6,555 bases of DNA from Clostridiaceae bacterium (GTDB lineage: Bacteria > Bacillota > Clostridia > DSM-8532). The DNA is taken from the NCBI GenBank assembly GCA_025361665.1, contig JANYKF010000399.1, positions 1 through 6,555 on the forward strand, in the 5' to 3' direction. Of the stretch, positions 5,570 through 6,555 are shown piece by piece. Below the pieces are notes generated by a model that ran no database searches, had not been told where the DNA came from, and saw nothing but the letters and a program-made list of their open reading frames with translations. Both the position numbers and the translations under genes were made by a program. Positions within the stretch are counted from its first letter, which is position 1, and each line of letters begins with the position of its first letter.

Positions 5570-6463
5570 ATGTCGAGGAAAATCCGTCTCTCCTTCCCGG
5601 ATATGATTTTCATGGGGGTTGTCTATGTTTTTCTGGTTCTCGCCATGCTGGTGATCATTTATCCTCTTATCTTTATCGTCAGCGCGTCCTTCTCTGATCC
5701 CACCAATGTCCTGACAGGGAAGGTATGGCTGTTCCCGGTGGACTTTTCATTGTATTCATACCAGGCCGTCTTCAAAAACAAGCAAATCCTGAGCGGGTAT
5801 TACAACAGCGCGATTTATACGATTTTCGGTACCCTGATATCCGTGGCGCTGACCATCATGGCTGCTTTTCCCCTCTCAAGAAAAGGTTTTGTCGGCAGGG
5901 GCCTCTTCATGGGCATATTTCTTTTCACCATGCTGTTTTCCGGCGGATTGATTCCCACCTACCTCCTGCTCAAGGACATCGGCATGATCAACACGCGCTG
6001 GGCCATCATCGTGCCGAATGCCATCGCAGTCTGGCTGATTATCATCGCGAGGACCTTCTTTCAGCAGAATGTGCCGGAGGAATTGTATGAAGCCGCCGAG
6101 ATAGACGGGTGCGATGATTTCCGGTTCCTGCTGAAAATGGTGATTCCCTTGTCGGGACCCATCATGGCAGTCATCGCACTGAATTACGCCGTGTGGATCT
6201 GGAATGGCTATTATGATGCCCTCATCTACCTGCAGGATCAGCACAAGTATCCGCTTCAAATCATCCTGAGGGATATCCTGATCCTGAACCGCGTGGACAT
6301 CAACACGGTGAGCGATCTGGAGAGCGCCCTGCGCAAGCAGGGGTTGGCCGTGGTGCTCAAGTATTCCCTGATTGTCATTGCCAGCGCCCCTTTGCTGGCC
6401 GTATACCCGTTTCTTCAGAAATACTTCATCAAGGGCATGCTCATTGGCTCCGTAAAAGGCTGA
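5570..6463 (+). CDS. ABC sugar transporter permease, YtcP/LplC type
   Basis: A 297-residue MalG-like partner permease that forms the transmembrane channel with the LplB-type protein. Hydrophobic spans lie at about 13-38, 79-100, 111-132, 145-162, 196-216 and 262-282. The EAA loop reads ELYEAAEIDGCDDFRFLLKM (171-190) then VIPLSGP (191-197), with E174, A175, A176, G180 and P193 in place. The N-terminal VSASFSDP (37-44) and C-terminal YPFLQKYFIKGMLIGSVKG (279-297) are hallmark YtcP-family segments. The start is the ATG at 5570, six bases after GGAGG (5559-5563); a TTG at 5564 is too close to that site. It follows the first permease after 109 bases and is probably in the same transcript. By the usual gene order a solute-binding lipoprotein gene should follow beyond the right edge. 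Confidence 0.93.
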   Translation: MSRKIRLSFPDMIFMGVVYVFLVLAMLVIIYPLIFIVSASFSDPTNVLTGKVWLFPVDFSLYSYQAVFKNKQILSGYYNSAIYTIFGTLISVALTIMAAFPLSRKGFVGRGLFMGIFLFTMLFSGGLIPTYLLLKDIGMINTRWAIIVPNAIAVWLIIIARTFFQQNVPEELYEAAEIDGCDDFRFLLKMVIPLSGPIMAVIALNYAVWIWNGYYDALIYLQDQHKYPLQIILRDILILNRVDINTVSDLESALRKQGLAVVLKYSLIVIASAPLLAVYPFLQKYFIKGMLIGSVKG

Positions 6464-6535
6464 CACAGCTCCATGCCCTTTATACCAGTCCTGTCCGCCA
6501 TGCCTGTTCATCCTGGTTCCCAACTTGCCGGCCAT

Positions 6536-6555
6536 GCGTTGTTCCGGAACAACGC
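6536..6555. repeat. Perfect 20-bp palindrome at the window end
   Basis: GCGTTGTTCC is followed directly by its exact reverse complement, with no spacer. It lies 72 bases after the YtcP-type stop codon. As RNA it would fold into a hairpin with a TCCG-type tight loop; as DNA it could be an operator for a dimeric sugar regulator. The window ends with its last base, so a following T run or promoter cannot be seen. Confidence 0.6.

Noticed and set aside
5876..6535. Antisense open frame of 219 codons
   Set aside because: It is a shadow of the YtcP-type permease with skewed composition and no recognisable domain.

Overview
The window most likely comes from an anaerobic, probably uncultured bacterium of the Bacillota (Clostridia-like). 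The reasons are strong GGAGG-type ribosome binding sites before nearly every gene, a LplB/YtcP-type sugar ABC permease pair, and an hgcAB pair, which is known only from anaerobes. Spirochaetota or Chloroflexota cannot be excluded from this window alone. The DNA has moderate-to-high GC, and many long antisense open frames are only shadows of the real genes.

Layout. Positions 1-138 are the 3' end of a group II intron: domain V, then domain VI with a bulged branch-point A. The intron ends directly against the ribosome binding site of a NIF3/DUF34 metal-binding protein gene (148-930, +). Facing it is a minus-strand cluster read from right to left: hgcA (2991-1843), hgcB (1734-1429) and a MarR-type regulator (1429-947). 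A divergent control region (2992-3251) separates hgcA from a plus-strand URO-D/MtaA-type methyltransferase-like gene (3252-4277). Two ABC permease genes of the LplB and YtcP types follow (4501-5460 and 5570-6463). The window closes with a perfect 20-bp palindrome.

The central result is the hgcA-hgcB pair, the corrinoid protein and ferredoxin that together methylate inorganic mercury to methylmercury. HgcA carries the diagnostic NVWCAAGK cap-helix motif and five C-terminal membrane segments. HgcB carries two CxxCxxCxxxC clusters, the isolated conserved Cys (C73) and a terminal Cys pair. A MarR regulator with a CC...C cluster is translationally coupled to hgcB (TGATG overlap). A tandem 17-nt repeat containing TTGACA lies between hgcA and hgcB, and TTGCAA dyads overlap the predicted hgcA promoter. 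Together these suggest a locally regulated, possibly thiophilic-metal-responsive mercury methylation operon. The regulatory part is inference.

The right half looks like a carbohydrate-uptake locus. The matching substrate-binding protein gene would be expected just beyond the right edge. The URO-D-like protein may belong to this locus rather than to mercury methylation, although it is transcribed divergently from hgcA.
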